NCBI RefSeq assembly: GCF_002217395.1
Contig: NZ_MUHD01000021.1
Span: forward strand, 62,001 to 126,000
DNA from: Flavobacterium plurextorum
GTDB taxonomy: Bacteria; Bacteroidota; Bacteroidia; Flavobacteriales; Flavobacteriaceae
Reading direction: 5' to 3'
DNA length: 64,000 nucleotides
The first letter of the stretch is position 1. Every line of letters starts with the position of its first letter. Positions 33,992 to 41,816 of this stretch are shown here, one piece after another. Made by a program: the position numbers and the translations under genes. Below the pieces are notes generated by a model. It saw only the letters and a program-made list of their open reading frames with translations. It searched no databases and was not told the origin of the DNA.

Positions 33992-34148
33992 AATGGTTCG
34001 AATTCTGCACCGTCAAGGTCACTTTAAAATTTAAAAAGCCTGAGAATTTATATTCTCAGGCTTTTTTTATGGTTCGAAAGTTCTTAAGATTTTCTTCTAG
34101 TTTTGAAAATAACTATGTTTAAAGGAGATTTTGGTTCGAACTCCGTCA
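33992..34148 (+). repeat. Decayed second copy of the tRNA-Arg 3' end, terminator and T-arm-like repeat
   Basis: In order: GGTTCGAATTCTGCACCG and GGTCACT (compare GGTTCGAACCCC...GGTCACT of the tRNA end), a terminator hairpin at 34033-34068 with the same AAAGCCTG/CAGGCTTT stem, a GGTTCGAAA word, and the exact 21-base direct repeat at 34128-34148. The same order occurs at 32719-32863. The two copies flank the 321-codon gene like the att sites of an inserted element. Confidence 0.75.
34033..34068 (+). terminator. Terminator in the duplicated tRNA module
   Basis: AAAGCCTGAGAAT pairs with ATTCTCAGGCTTT, followed by T7. The loop and inner stem differ from the tRNA-Arg terminator while the outer stem is kept, which suggests selection on function. 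Confidence 0.88.
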
Positions 34149-34477
34149 TTGATCTGTTAAGTTCGCACATCTAGTTTTTAACTTACCCATAACGTTTTGG
34201 TACTACAGCATGTTTGGAACTAAATCAAGCTCATTCTTCGGATTTGCCAAACCATCCCAAATACAAAGCCAACTTTCTATTAAGCCAATTGCCCAAATCA
34301 CTAGTAGCAGATGTTGGCGGTTTGCTATTATTCTTTGTTTGACTAATCATTCACAAAAGTCAATACATAATTTGCTATCACTTTATGATCTGTTTCGTCA
34401 TCTCTATCATCCATATTGTTATGAATCGTGTTGGGTAATGCCAGCACCATTAGAATGACCAATTAAAGAGGCTGGCA
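34149..34477. other. Non-coding or degraded stretch in the accessory patch
   Basis: No convincing gene. A plus-strand 82-codon frame here has no recognisable features. On the minus strand, just downstream of the DUF1272 stop, a 19-codon frame (MPASLIGHSNGAGITQHDS) and a 35-codon frame follow each other in different phases, which could be decayed coding sequence. A GTTGGCGG word at 34315 is inverted relative to TGCCAACT at 35264. I cannot identify an origin. Confidence 0.4.
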
Positions 34478-34768
34478 TTATCGTTTGTTGGGTTTTAAAT
34501 CCTTGTTTTTACTCTTCAAAACTTCAAACTCAATTAAATTAACTGGCTTTAGTAGAGGTTCTATTTTGGATGGATATTTCAGTAGCAATTCTTTCGGTCT
34601 AATTGGCCTTTTCTCAAATCCACCTCCGCAATTTGGGCAAACATTTTCTAAGAGATTGTCTACACAATCCTTACAGTAAGTACATTCAAAAGTACAAATC
34701 ATTGCTTCTTCACTTTCGTTTGGTAAAGATTTTGCGCAATGTTCACAAATAGGTCTAATTTCTAACAT
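34478..34768 (-). CDS. DUF1272 zinc-ribbon protein
   Basis: A 96-residue protein with the DUF1272 domain in its first 57 residues. Paired cysteines CEHC, CTYCKDC and CPNC, plus C25, make a RING-like double zinc site, and the domain begins with the typical LEIRPICEHCAKSLP. A Lys-rich tail follows. Function unknown. It is 8 bases downstream of the GNAT gene in the same direction, so the two are probably one transcript. It lies in the accessory patch beside tRNA-Arg. Confidence 0.85.
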   Translation of the reverse strand: MLEIRPICEHCAKSLPNESEEAMICTFECTYCKDCVDNLLENVCPNCGGGFEKRPIRPKELLLKYPSKIEPLLKPVNLIEFEVLKSKNKDLKPNKR

Positions 34769-34776
34769 TCTTTTTT

Positions 34777-35223
34777 TTATTTGTTATTCCACGAATAATA
34801 ATTATGATCTAAGTCCATTGAAAATCCAGCTTTTGGATATAGTTTGTTTCCAATATCGTTTGATTTTGCAGTTTCTAAAACTATGCCACAAGAATTGGTT
34901 TCTATGCAAAGTTCTTTTGCTTTATTGATTAACAAAACCGAAACGCCAAGTCCTCTGTGATTTTCAACAACAAATAAATCATTCAGAAGCCAAAGTCTTT
35001 TCATTCTTGTCGATGAGAAAATTGGATACATTTGAACAAAACCAATTAAGTTGTTTTCTGGATTTTCTGCTACAAAAATCTCGGATTCCTTGTTTTTAAT
35101 TCTTTCAAGCAGGAATTTCTTTGCCCCTTCCAAGTCAGATTCCATTTCATAGAAAATTCGGTAGTCATTAAAAAGCTCGGATAAATTCTTAATGTCATTT
35201 AGTTCTATTTTTCGTATTTTCAT
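34777..35223 (-). CDS. GNAT-family N-acetyltransferase
   Basis: A 148-residue GCN5-related acetyltransferase. It begins MKIRKIELNDIKN. The central strand-loop LNDLFVVENHRGLGVSVLLI contains the acetyl-CoA pyrophosphate-binding motif (HRGLGVS), and LYPKAGF is the usual C-terminal motif. The open frame continues upstream to 35376, but residues before 35223 look like translated spacer and the internal Met matches the family start. The substrate is unknown. It forms a probable pair with DUF1272. Confidence 0.85.
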   Translation of the reverse strand: MKIRKIELNDIKNLSELFNDYRIFYEMESDLEGAKKFLLERIKNKESEIFVAENPENNLIGFVQMYPIFSSTRMKRLWLLNDLFVVENHRGLGVSVLLINKAKELCIETNSCGIVLETAKSNDIGNKLYPKAGFSMDLDHNYYSWNNK

Positions 35224-35569
35224 TTGTTTCTTATTGGTACGGATGTTTGTTTCTGCTTGCTGCCAACTAGTATATACTACTGATAACATCAGGCTTATCA
35301 CATCAAAATTGGGTAGATATGTCTGACGGAGGTCAGGATTTATCAAATATATAATAATAAACTTATAAATAATCAAAAGAACTTTTAATTTGTTGGATTC
35401 TTTTGGTACTGATATGGGGATAAAATTCAGTGGACTTACTGTTTTATTGAATCAACACAAACACGATTAATTAATAATATTAACGTCGAATCAGAGAATT
35501 AAACATCATTTAAAATTTTATGCTTAAATGACGAATTTTTATTTTCTAGAATCAACTTTATTGTTTTAA
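35224..35569. other. Spacer upstream of the GNAT gene and downstream of susD
   Basis: AT-rich and without a supported gene. It presumably contains the GNAT promoter (minus strand). It includes a TGCCAACTAGTATATACTAC segment at 35264 with an inner near-palindrome (TAGTATATACTA) and no other structure I can assign. Confidence 0.5.
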
Positions 35570-35604
35570 AAAAGCCCCAACAAAATTGCTTTGTTGAGGC
35601 TTTG
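35570..35604. terminator. Terminator of the susCD unit
   Basis: AAAGCCCCAACAAA and TTTGTTGAGGCTTT pair with one mismatch around a short loop. On the minus strand the hairpin is followed by a T run (the A run at 35568-35573 on the plus strand). Confidence 0.85.
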
Positions 35605-35616
35605 AGTTTAAAAGCA

Positions 35617-37191
35617 TTAAGTGCCTTTGTATAATGGGTTTTGTTCTAAAGTTGGATCACTGTTTAAAGTAGGGATATCTATTGGCCATATTATTTTATG
35701 GCTTATTCCGCTGATGTTTTGCAGTACACCTACTAAAGGAAGATCTGTTCTAAATGCTAAAGGAGTTCCAGTTGCATCTTGCATACGGCGTAAGTCGTAC
35801 CAAATTTTTCCTTCGGCTACAAATTCTTTTTGTCTTTCAGTAAAAATAGCTAATTCATTTTGTTCGAACGAACCATTTGCATAAATAGGAGCAGTACCTC
35901 CGCCGCCGGCATAAGCGCGGGTTCTAATAATATTGATTTCGGCAGAAGGATCTTGACCTTGTTTATTTTTTATTTCTGCCAGCATTAAATAAGCTTCAGA
36001 AAGGCGGTAAACAGGGAAGTCATCTGAGAAGGTACGCGCGCCATCGACAATAGTTCCGATAAATTTACGCAAGTTGGTCGCATGAACTGTTCCTTTGTTG
36101 AAGTTTAGGAAAGTGACATTTGCTCTCGTGTCTGCAGCATCATATTTTTGATACAATTCATATTTGTACTCGTATCTTATAATGGTTCCGCCTCCATTTA
36201 CCTTTAGTGGATCATTAGAAGGAATAGCAACACCTTTATCGTCAACATAACCTGCTAATGGATCAGTTATAGCATAAATAAATTGACTGTAGCTGTTCGT
36301 TGCTTCTCCAAAACCAAATCTTAAAGCAAAAATAATTTCATTATTTCCTTTTATTGAAGCTGTTGCAGCTGAGTTAAATATGTTAGCAAAGCTTGATTGT
36401 AAGCTGTATTTAGGTATAACTGCTTCTACTGCAGTTCTTGCAATCGCTAAATCAGCGGCTGTAGATGTTGGATTGGCACCATCAATTTTTACTTTAGCCG
36501 ACCATAGATATACTTCAGCTTGAAGCATTTGTGAAGCTCCTAGTGACCATTGTCCTTTTTGCATTTTAGACGTATAATCTCCAGAAAAACTTGCAATAGA
36601 TTTTGTTACATCTTCTTTAATAAAGTCTAAAGTTTCTTTTTCTGTTTTTGTACGAGGCAAATAAGCATCCTGAGCTGTTGTAGGTGTAGTAATCGCTACT
36701 TTAGGTTCTTTGGTTACAGGAAGTCTTCCGTAAGTGCGATACAATTGAAAATAATAAAACGCTCTTAAACCATAAGCCTGACCAAGGTAATAACTTTTGT
36801 CGGCAGCAGTCAAATATTGGGCTTTTTCTACTTGATAGATAAAATTGTTTACCTGAAATATAGGTGCGTAAAGTCCCGCCCAGCTTGAAATACCAGGTGA
36901 TGATTCTCTAATATCCTGACGAACTATAGATCCTGAGTTTAAAGATGCAGTTCCAGTAAAGCTGGTTCCATCTCTTAATGTTCCTCCTCTAAGTTCTCCT
37001 AATGTATACAATGTAAATTGATAGTTTCTTAGTTGGTTATGTAATCCTACCATCGCTCCATCTACTTGAGAAGGAGTTTTCCAAAAGCTTTCACTAGCGT
37101 AATAATCTTCTGGAGCTAAATCCAGTTTGTCGCAGGCATTAAACGTAATTGACAACGCTAAAAATGCAATTCCTATTAATATCTTTTTCAT
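35617..37191 (-). CDS. SusD/RagB-family outer-membrane glycan-binding lipoprotein
   Basis: A 524-residue surface lipoprotein that binds glycans and forms the lid of the SusC channel. The signal peptide ends in a lipobox FNAC with Cys20. The family TPR-like helices and the C-terminal RagB/SusD region (ERQKEFVAEGKIWYDLRRM) are clear. It is 8 bases downstream of the susC gene. Ligand specificity cannot be read from sequence; the neighbouring esterase-hexosaminidase suggests an N-acetylhexosamine-containing, possibly acetylated glycan. Confidence 0.93.
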   Translation of the reverse strand: MKKILIGIAFLALSITFNACDKLDLAPEDYYASESFWKTPSQVDGAMVGLHNQLRNYQFTLYTLGELRGGTLRDGTSFTGTASLNSGSIVRQDIRESSPGISSWAGLYAPIFQVNNFIYQVEKAQYLTAADKSYYLGQAYGLRAFYYFQLYRTYGRLPVTKEPKVAITTPTTAQDAYLPRTKTEKETLDFIKEDVTKSIASFSGDYTSKMQKGQWSLGASQMLQAEVYLWSAKVKIDGANPTSTAADLAIARTAVEAVIPKYSLQSSFANIFNSAATASIKGNNEIIFALRFGFGEATNSYSQFIYAITDPLAGYVDDKGVAIPSNDPLKVNGGGTIIRYEYKYELYQKYDAADTRANVTFLNFNKGTVHATNLRKFIGTIVDGARTFSDDFPVYRLSEAYLMLAEIKNKQGQDPSAEINIIRTRAYAGGGGTAPIYANGSFEQNELAIFTERQKEFVAEGKIWYDLRRMQDATGTPLAFRTDLPLVGVLQNISGISHKIIWPIDIPTLNSDPTLEQNPLYKGT

Positions 37192-37199
37192 ATCTTTTT

Positions 37200-40100
37200 T
37201 TATAAAATAATTTGAACACCAAAAACCATAGTACGAGGTAACGGATAACCTCCAGTAACATTTATCCCTTGATCTGTTTTCTCTGGTGAAAACAAAGTCG
37301 ATTTACTTATATAACCTAAATTTTGTCCAGTTAAAGTAAGTTTGATTCCCTCAATTTTTAATTTAGTCATTAAGTCAGCAGGCAATGAATATGATAAGCT
37401 GATTTCTCTAAAGGATAGATAATCTGCCTTATTGTAAAACATACTTGAAGTACGCATAGTATTGTTTTTAAACAACTGATCAGCCCAGTAATATGTTGGG
37501 TATTTAGCATTTGGGTTTTCAGGAGTCCAAGTATCAAAAACTTCTTTGGTAGTATTAAATGTTCCTTGCGCATTACTTAAAAACCAAGATCTAGGACCAT
37601 CATACTGAACAAAACCTAAAGCATAATCAAAACGAGAGCTAAAAGAGAATCCTTTGTAAGTCGTATAGAAACCAAAACCACCAGTTACTCTAGGAACAGT
37701 TCGTCCCATATATTCTCTATCATAAGTATTGATGATACCATCTCCGTTTACATCTTTCCATTTCACGTCTCCTAAAGCAATAGGATAAGACAACGCTTTT
37801 TCAGATGGACTCATGGCGTTAAAAACATCTGGATGAACTAAAACTTTAGCTCCAATTAAATCTCTTAGTTTTAATGCGTAAGAATCTAAGTCGGCTTGAG
37901 TTCTAATAATACCTTCTGCAACATAAGCATAAGCAACGTTTGGATCTTGACCTTCCTGCAGTCCGCCGACCCAAATTAAATTGCCGTCTTTATCTGTAAC
38001 CTGACTTCCGCCAACTCTATTGTTTTCTAAACCATTGTTTGGCAGTTTCAGTATTTTGTTAACATTATAAGCCGCATTTGCATTGAAATCTAATGAGAAA
38101 TCAGCAGTTTTGATGACTTTGTAATTCAACTCAACTTCCAAACCTTTGTTTTGCATATTACCTAAGTTTGTAGTGATCGACGTTATGCCTGAGGTAGCTG
38201 GAAGGGTAAAACTTGAAATTTTGTCTTTTGTTTGTCTATTATAATAAGCTAGAGAAAGATCTAATCTATTGAATAAACGAGTGTCTAAACCAAACTCATA
38301 TGTTGCAGAACGTTCCCATAATAAATCAGGAAAAGGAAGTCCGTTAAGCTGATAACCAACAGTTCCGTCATATTTGCTGCTTCCGTAAGATCCTTGCAAT
38401 TGGTATGGTCCGATAAGGTTGTCGCTCACATTTCCGTTTTGACCATAACTCGCTCTTAGTTTTAAAGTATTGATTATTTTAGAATCGCTTAAGAAGCTTT
38501 CTTTATGTACATTCCAACCTACCGATATTCCAGGGAAATTACCCCAGCGATTATTTAGAAGTTTAGAGTATCCGTCACGTCTGATAGTAAAAGTTGCTAA
38601 GTATTTCTCATTATAATCATATGTAACACGACCAAAGAAAGATAAAATACGCTGACGCGTGTGGTAAGTGTCAATAGTTCTTTTGTCTTTATCTGAACTA
38701 GTGTACTGTAAATCCATAAAATCATCAGATGGTGCACCCGAACCTGCAGCGTAAACTCCATTTGAGTAGATGTCATAGTACTCTGTTCCAATCATAGCAT
38801 CAACATGGTTTTTTCCTAAGAAATCAGTATTATAGTTAAAAGTACCATTGTAAGTCTGACTAAATGATCTGTCAAATTGTGCTGACGAAGAACGAGTTTT
38901 GTTGATGTTGTTAGGGCTTGATAAGAAATCTTTATTGAAAGATTCATAAAAACCTTCATTATAAAACCAGTTGGCACTAGTTCTAAAATATAGATTTTTC
39001 AATATATCAGCCTTAAAAGATTGCGTCATTGTAAATTTATCCGTTTGGTTTTTACGGATGAACTTATCATCATTAACAGCCGGATTACCATCTGTATAAT
39101 CTCTACCTACTAATAAATCTCCATTAGCATTCATTCCTCTCATTGTTGGCGGTGCACCTAGAGAACGAGTTAAATAATTGCTTTCGCCATTTGTTTGCGG
39201 ACCTCTCCATTGTGCTGTTGCGAAGTTCAAGCCAGAAGTAGAAGTCAGCCAAGGCTTTATTTTATAATCACCATTAAAAACAAAAGTCAGCCTTTTGTAA
39301 AAAGTATTAATTGGTAAACCTTCTTCATTATAAGAACCAATACCAGCGTAATAACTGCCTTTTTCGCTGCCGCCTGTCATAGATAAATTAATATCTTTAG
39401 TTATACCTTGAGGTCTAAGAGCGTAGTCTTTATAATTAAAATCTTTGAAAATGATTTCTTTATTAGTTCCATTTGGATCATAAGCTCCAGCGGCATTTGT
39501 GCGAACAGGATCAGTCATACTTTGCCAGCCTTGCCCCAATAACTCTTCATTACTTGGGTTTCTAAACATTGGACTCCATACAGCAGATGCGTTTTTATTA
39601 CCATCAAGAATGTTTCCAGATGCATCTTTGTAAAGGTTTCCAGTACCAAACGGCCCAGTAGAATTTAACTGACTTAGACGACTGGCATCATAAGAACCAG
39701 AAGTTTGAATAGCTTTTCTAGACCAGTATAAATATTCTTGTGCATTAATAAAATCAAAAGGGATATTTAAAGTATTAATACCAAGATTTGTATTTATCGT
39801 GATGTTTGAAACACCCGCTTTACCTTTTTTGGTAGTAATCAAAATAACTCCATTATTTGCTCTAGCGCCATAAATAGCTGTCGCCGAAGCATCTTTTAAA
39901 ACTTCTATAGACGCAATATCATCAGGATTGATTTCGCTGAAACTAGCTCTCAAAAAACCGTCCACCATTACTAATGGAGATCCACTTCCATCATAATTAG
40001 TTCCCCCGCGTAAAGTGATGATTGGAACAGCACCAGGACTTCCTGAAGCTTGCTGCACTCTTAAACCAGGTATAGTACCGGCCAAAGCCGAAGCAGGATT

Positions 40101-40643
40101 AGAGCGCACTCCAGTTTCTAAAACTCTATTGTCTAGTTTTGATACAGAACCAGTTATTTTAGATTTTTTCTGAGTACCATAACCTACAACAACAATCTCA
40201 TTCAGTTTTTGTCCAGACTCTTTTAAAACAACCGTAATTGATGATGAGCCAATAGTTAATTCCTGCTGCTCCATACCGATGTAAGAAACGATAAGTTTTG
40301 TAGCGCCGTCAGGAATATTTATTTCAAAGTTACCGTTGAAGTCAGTTTGAGTTGAAACCTTAGTTCCTTTAACAACAATATTTGCTCCAGGCAAAGGATT
40401 TCCTGCCTCGTCGAGTACCTTTCCTTTTATTTGTTTTTGAAAAAAAGAGGAGTTAATTGCTGTTCTGTCATTAGCTGCTTTTACGACCTCATTTTTTTCT
40501 GATAAAATAGTCGATGCAGTAGATTTTGCTGCCGATACCTGTATAGTAAAAGGTATTAAAAATAAGGGAGTTAATTTGATAACGTTCCCGAATTTAGGCA
40601 TAAGCCAATAATTTTCAGGCTTGCTTTTTGGTAGTAATTTCAT
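37200..40643 (-). CDS. SusC/RagA-family TonB-linked outer-membrane transporter
   Basis: A 1147-residue transporter that imports oligosaccharides bound by SusD. In order: a signal region with hydrophobic LTPLFLIPFTIQVSA; a CarboxypepD_reg-like domain at ~72-145 (IKGKVLDEAGNPLPGANIVV); the SusC signature LNEIVVVGYGTQKK (~150); a plug domain with DIASIEVLKDASATAIYGAR; and a long beta barrel ending ...MVFGVQIIL. An internal Met15 (40601) gives a more conventional signal peptide and is an alternative start. The 5' leader is overlapped by a candidate antisense RNA (separate entry). It is divergent from the GH20 fusion gene across a 1.2 kb spacer. Confidence 0.93.
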   Translation of the reverse strand: MKLLPKSKPENYWLMPKFGNVIKLTPLFLIPFTIQVSAAKSTASTILSEKNEVVKAANDRTAINSSFFQKQIKGKVLDEAGNPLPGANIVVKGTKVSTQTDFNGNFEINIPDGATKLIVSYIGMEQQELTIGSSSITVVLKESGQKLNEIVVVGYGTQKKSKITGSVSKLDNRVLETGVRSNPASALAGTIPGLRVQQASGSPGAVPIITLRGGTNYDGSGSPLVMVDGFLRASFSEINPDDIASIEVLKDASATAIYGARANNGVILITTKKGKAGVSNITINTNLGINTLNIPFDFINAQEYLYWSRKAIQTSGSYDASRLSQLNSTGPFGTGNLYKDASGNILDGNKNASAVWSPMFRNPSNEELLGQGWQSMTDPVRTNAAGAYDPNGTNKEIIFKDFNYKDYALRPQGITKDINLSMTGGSEKGSYYAGIGSYNEEGLPINTFYKRLTFVFNGDYKIKPWLTSTSGLNFATAQWRGPQTNGESNYLTRSLGAPPTMRGMNANGDLLVGRDYTDGNPAVNDDKFIRKNQTDKFTMTQSFKADILKNLYFRTSANWFYNEGFYESFNKDFLSSPNNINKTRSSSAQFDRSFSQTYNGTFNYNTDFLGKNHVDAMIGTEYYDIYSNGVYAAGSGAPSDDFMDLQYTSSDKDKRTIDTYHTRQRILSFFGRVTYDYNEKYLATFTIRRDGYSKLLNNRWGNFPGISVGWNVHKESFLSDSKIINTLKLRASYGQNGNVSDNLIGPYQLQGSYGSSKYDGTVGYQLNGLPFPDLLWERSATYEFGLDTRLFNRLDLSLAYYNRQTKDKISSFTLPATSGITSITTNLGNMQNKGLEVELNYKVIKTADFSLDFNANAAYNVNKILKLPNNGLENNRVGGSQVTDKDGNLIWVGGLQEGQDPNVAYAYVAEGIIRTQADLDSYALKLRDLIGAKVLVHPDVFNAMSPSEKALSYPIALGDVKWKDVNGDGIINTYDREYMGRTVPRVTGGFGFYTTYKGFSFSSRFDYALGFVQYDGPRSWFLSNAQGTFNTTKEVFDTWTPENPNAKYPTYYWADQLFKNNTMRTSSMFYNKADYLSFREISLSYSLPADLMTKLKIEGIKLTLTGQNLGYISKSTLFSPEKTDQGINVTGGYPLPRTMVFGVQIIL

Positions 40644-40650
40644 ACTTTTG
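40621..40650 (+). promoter_or_regulatory. Plus-strand promoter opposite the susC start
   Basis: A TTG (40621-40623) and TACTTTTG (40643-40650) are separated by 19 bases, fitting the Bacteroidetes TTG-N17-23-TAnnTTTG promoter. It points into the susC leader on the strand opposite susC. No plus-strand gene lies within reach before the terminator at 40765. Confidence 0.55.
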
Positions 40651-40656
40651 TAATGG

Positions 40657-40765
40657 TTTGGTTAATAATAATTTTCCTTCGTGGTCATGTTTATTTTTTT
40701 CCAATCTGTATTTCTTGATAAAAAGAAATCGGCCAGTAGTGTTCGCAGCATCTGCTGGCTTTTTT
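40657..40765 (+). ncRNA. Candidate antisense small RNA over the susC leader
   Basis: A transcript from the promoter above would be about 110 bases long and would end at the hairpin GCCAGTAG (40732-40739) / CTGCTGGC (40752-40759, one G-U pair) followed by six T. It would be wholly complementary to the susC 5' untranslated region. Cis-antisense RNAs in the leaders of susC-type genes are known in Bacteroides (the DonS type). Here the call rests only on promoter and terminator patterns. Confidence 0.45.
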
Positions 40766-41316
40766 ATGAAAAAAAACTATAAAAATGGGTTTCCCCGTTT
40801 TAGTCAAATTGGCTTGTTGTTTTAAATTTGATATCCTTTCTTTCTAAATACTGGTTTAGTGTTTTTCTAGTAATTATAAACTTCAATCAAAACGTTCCGG
40901 TAAAACTTCTTTTCCTTTTTGATGTATTTATAATTAAATCAAGTCGGTTATTTCAATGTAAATAACTCTCAAGATTACCTATCGCTCAAAGAAGGGAGGA
41001 TTCTTTTTTTTGCGATAGTATTTCTGTTTCGATTTTAGCTTATACTACTAAAATATTTTAGTTCCGTTTTTACTGCATAAAAGAGCAAAAGATCAAAAAA
41101 GAACCAAATAATTTTGACTAAAACGTTTTTCTAGGTTGTAAACGTATGAAATGTTTTTAATAAATCAATCTAATTATTAAAAAAATTTATTAAGTATTTT
41201 TTAACAATGTGGAAAACCGTAAAGAAATCAGCGCATGACGCTTATATTGTTGTATTGTAATTTTTTATCTTAAAATAAAACATTTTAAATATTTTTATTA
41301 ATTCATGCTATTGCAC

Positions 41317-41334
41317 AATGTGTTCGAACACATT
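41317..41334. promoter_or_regulatory. Perfect 18-base palindrome, candidate operator
   Basis: AATGTGTTCGAACACATT is perfectly self-complementary. Its form (two 9-base half-sites with no spacer) suits a dimeric repressor of the LacI or GntR type. It lies 674 bases from susC and 483 from the GH20 gene in otherwise AT-rich spacer. The binding protein is unknown. Confidence 0.5.
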
Positions 41335-41816
41335 TTTACTATTTTGCTTTTTTTCTTAGATTATAATATATACATTTGTTAAATATTAAAATATTTTATT
41401 AAATAAAGTAAAGTATTGTTTTTGTGTTTTACTCAAAAAAAGAATGTTTTTTAAAAATCAAATGGAGGAATGATATTTAGGAAATGTTTAATTAATTGAT
41501 GTAAAAAGGTAAAAAAGGAGAGGTTTTATTTGATGAAATAAAAGAAGAAGAAAAATGAGGTAAAAAATTTTAATAATGACTAGCAATAATTACACTATGA
41601 TGACGAGGGTTTTAAAATGATCTTGCCAAAGGAGGATTGAGCAGGTTTGTTGATATAGAATTTTCTAAATAAACGGTGTAATTTAAAAGAGTAATTCAAG
41701 AAAGGAAGTAATAATTATAGAGTGTTATATATTTCAAACTTGTATTGATTTAGCGAAGTGTTTTAAAAGTAGATTAGAAAAGCGAACGTTTAAAATGGGA
41801 AAATTAGAATTGAATT

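Larger units (their letters stand above)
40644..41816. other. 1.2 kb divergent regulatory spacer of the glycan locus
   Basis: The spacer is strongly AT-rich with no credible coding frame. Contents seen: the candidate antisense RNA next to susC, an 18-base perfect palindrome at 41317-41334, and AAAACG-type words at 40882 and 41117. No regulator gene is present, so control must come from elsewhere. The length is unusual for a divergent promoter region and leaves room for undetected leaders. Confidence 0.6.

Noticed and set aside
34210..34458. 82-codon plus-strand frame in the accessory patch
   Set aside because: Composition is unlike a real protein and nothing precedes it that looks like a promoter. 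The area seems to be degraded or non-coding.
34150..35569. Integron-type cassette array with attC sites
   Set aside because: The inverted GTTGGCGG/TGCCAACT words hinted at attC arms, but I could not assemble paired R and L sites or find an integron integrase.
40882..41125. LacI-type operators at AAAACGTT words
   Set aside because: The words are short and imperfectly palindromic, and similar AACGTTTT words occur in unrelated spacers (about 230 and 3400), so they are not distinctive.
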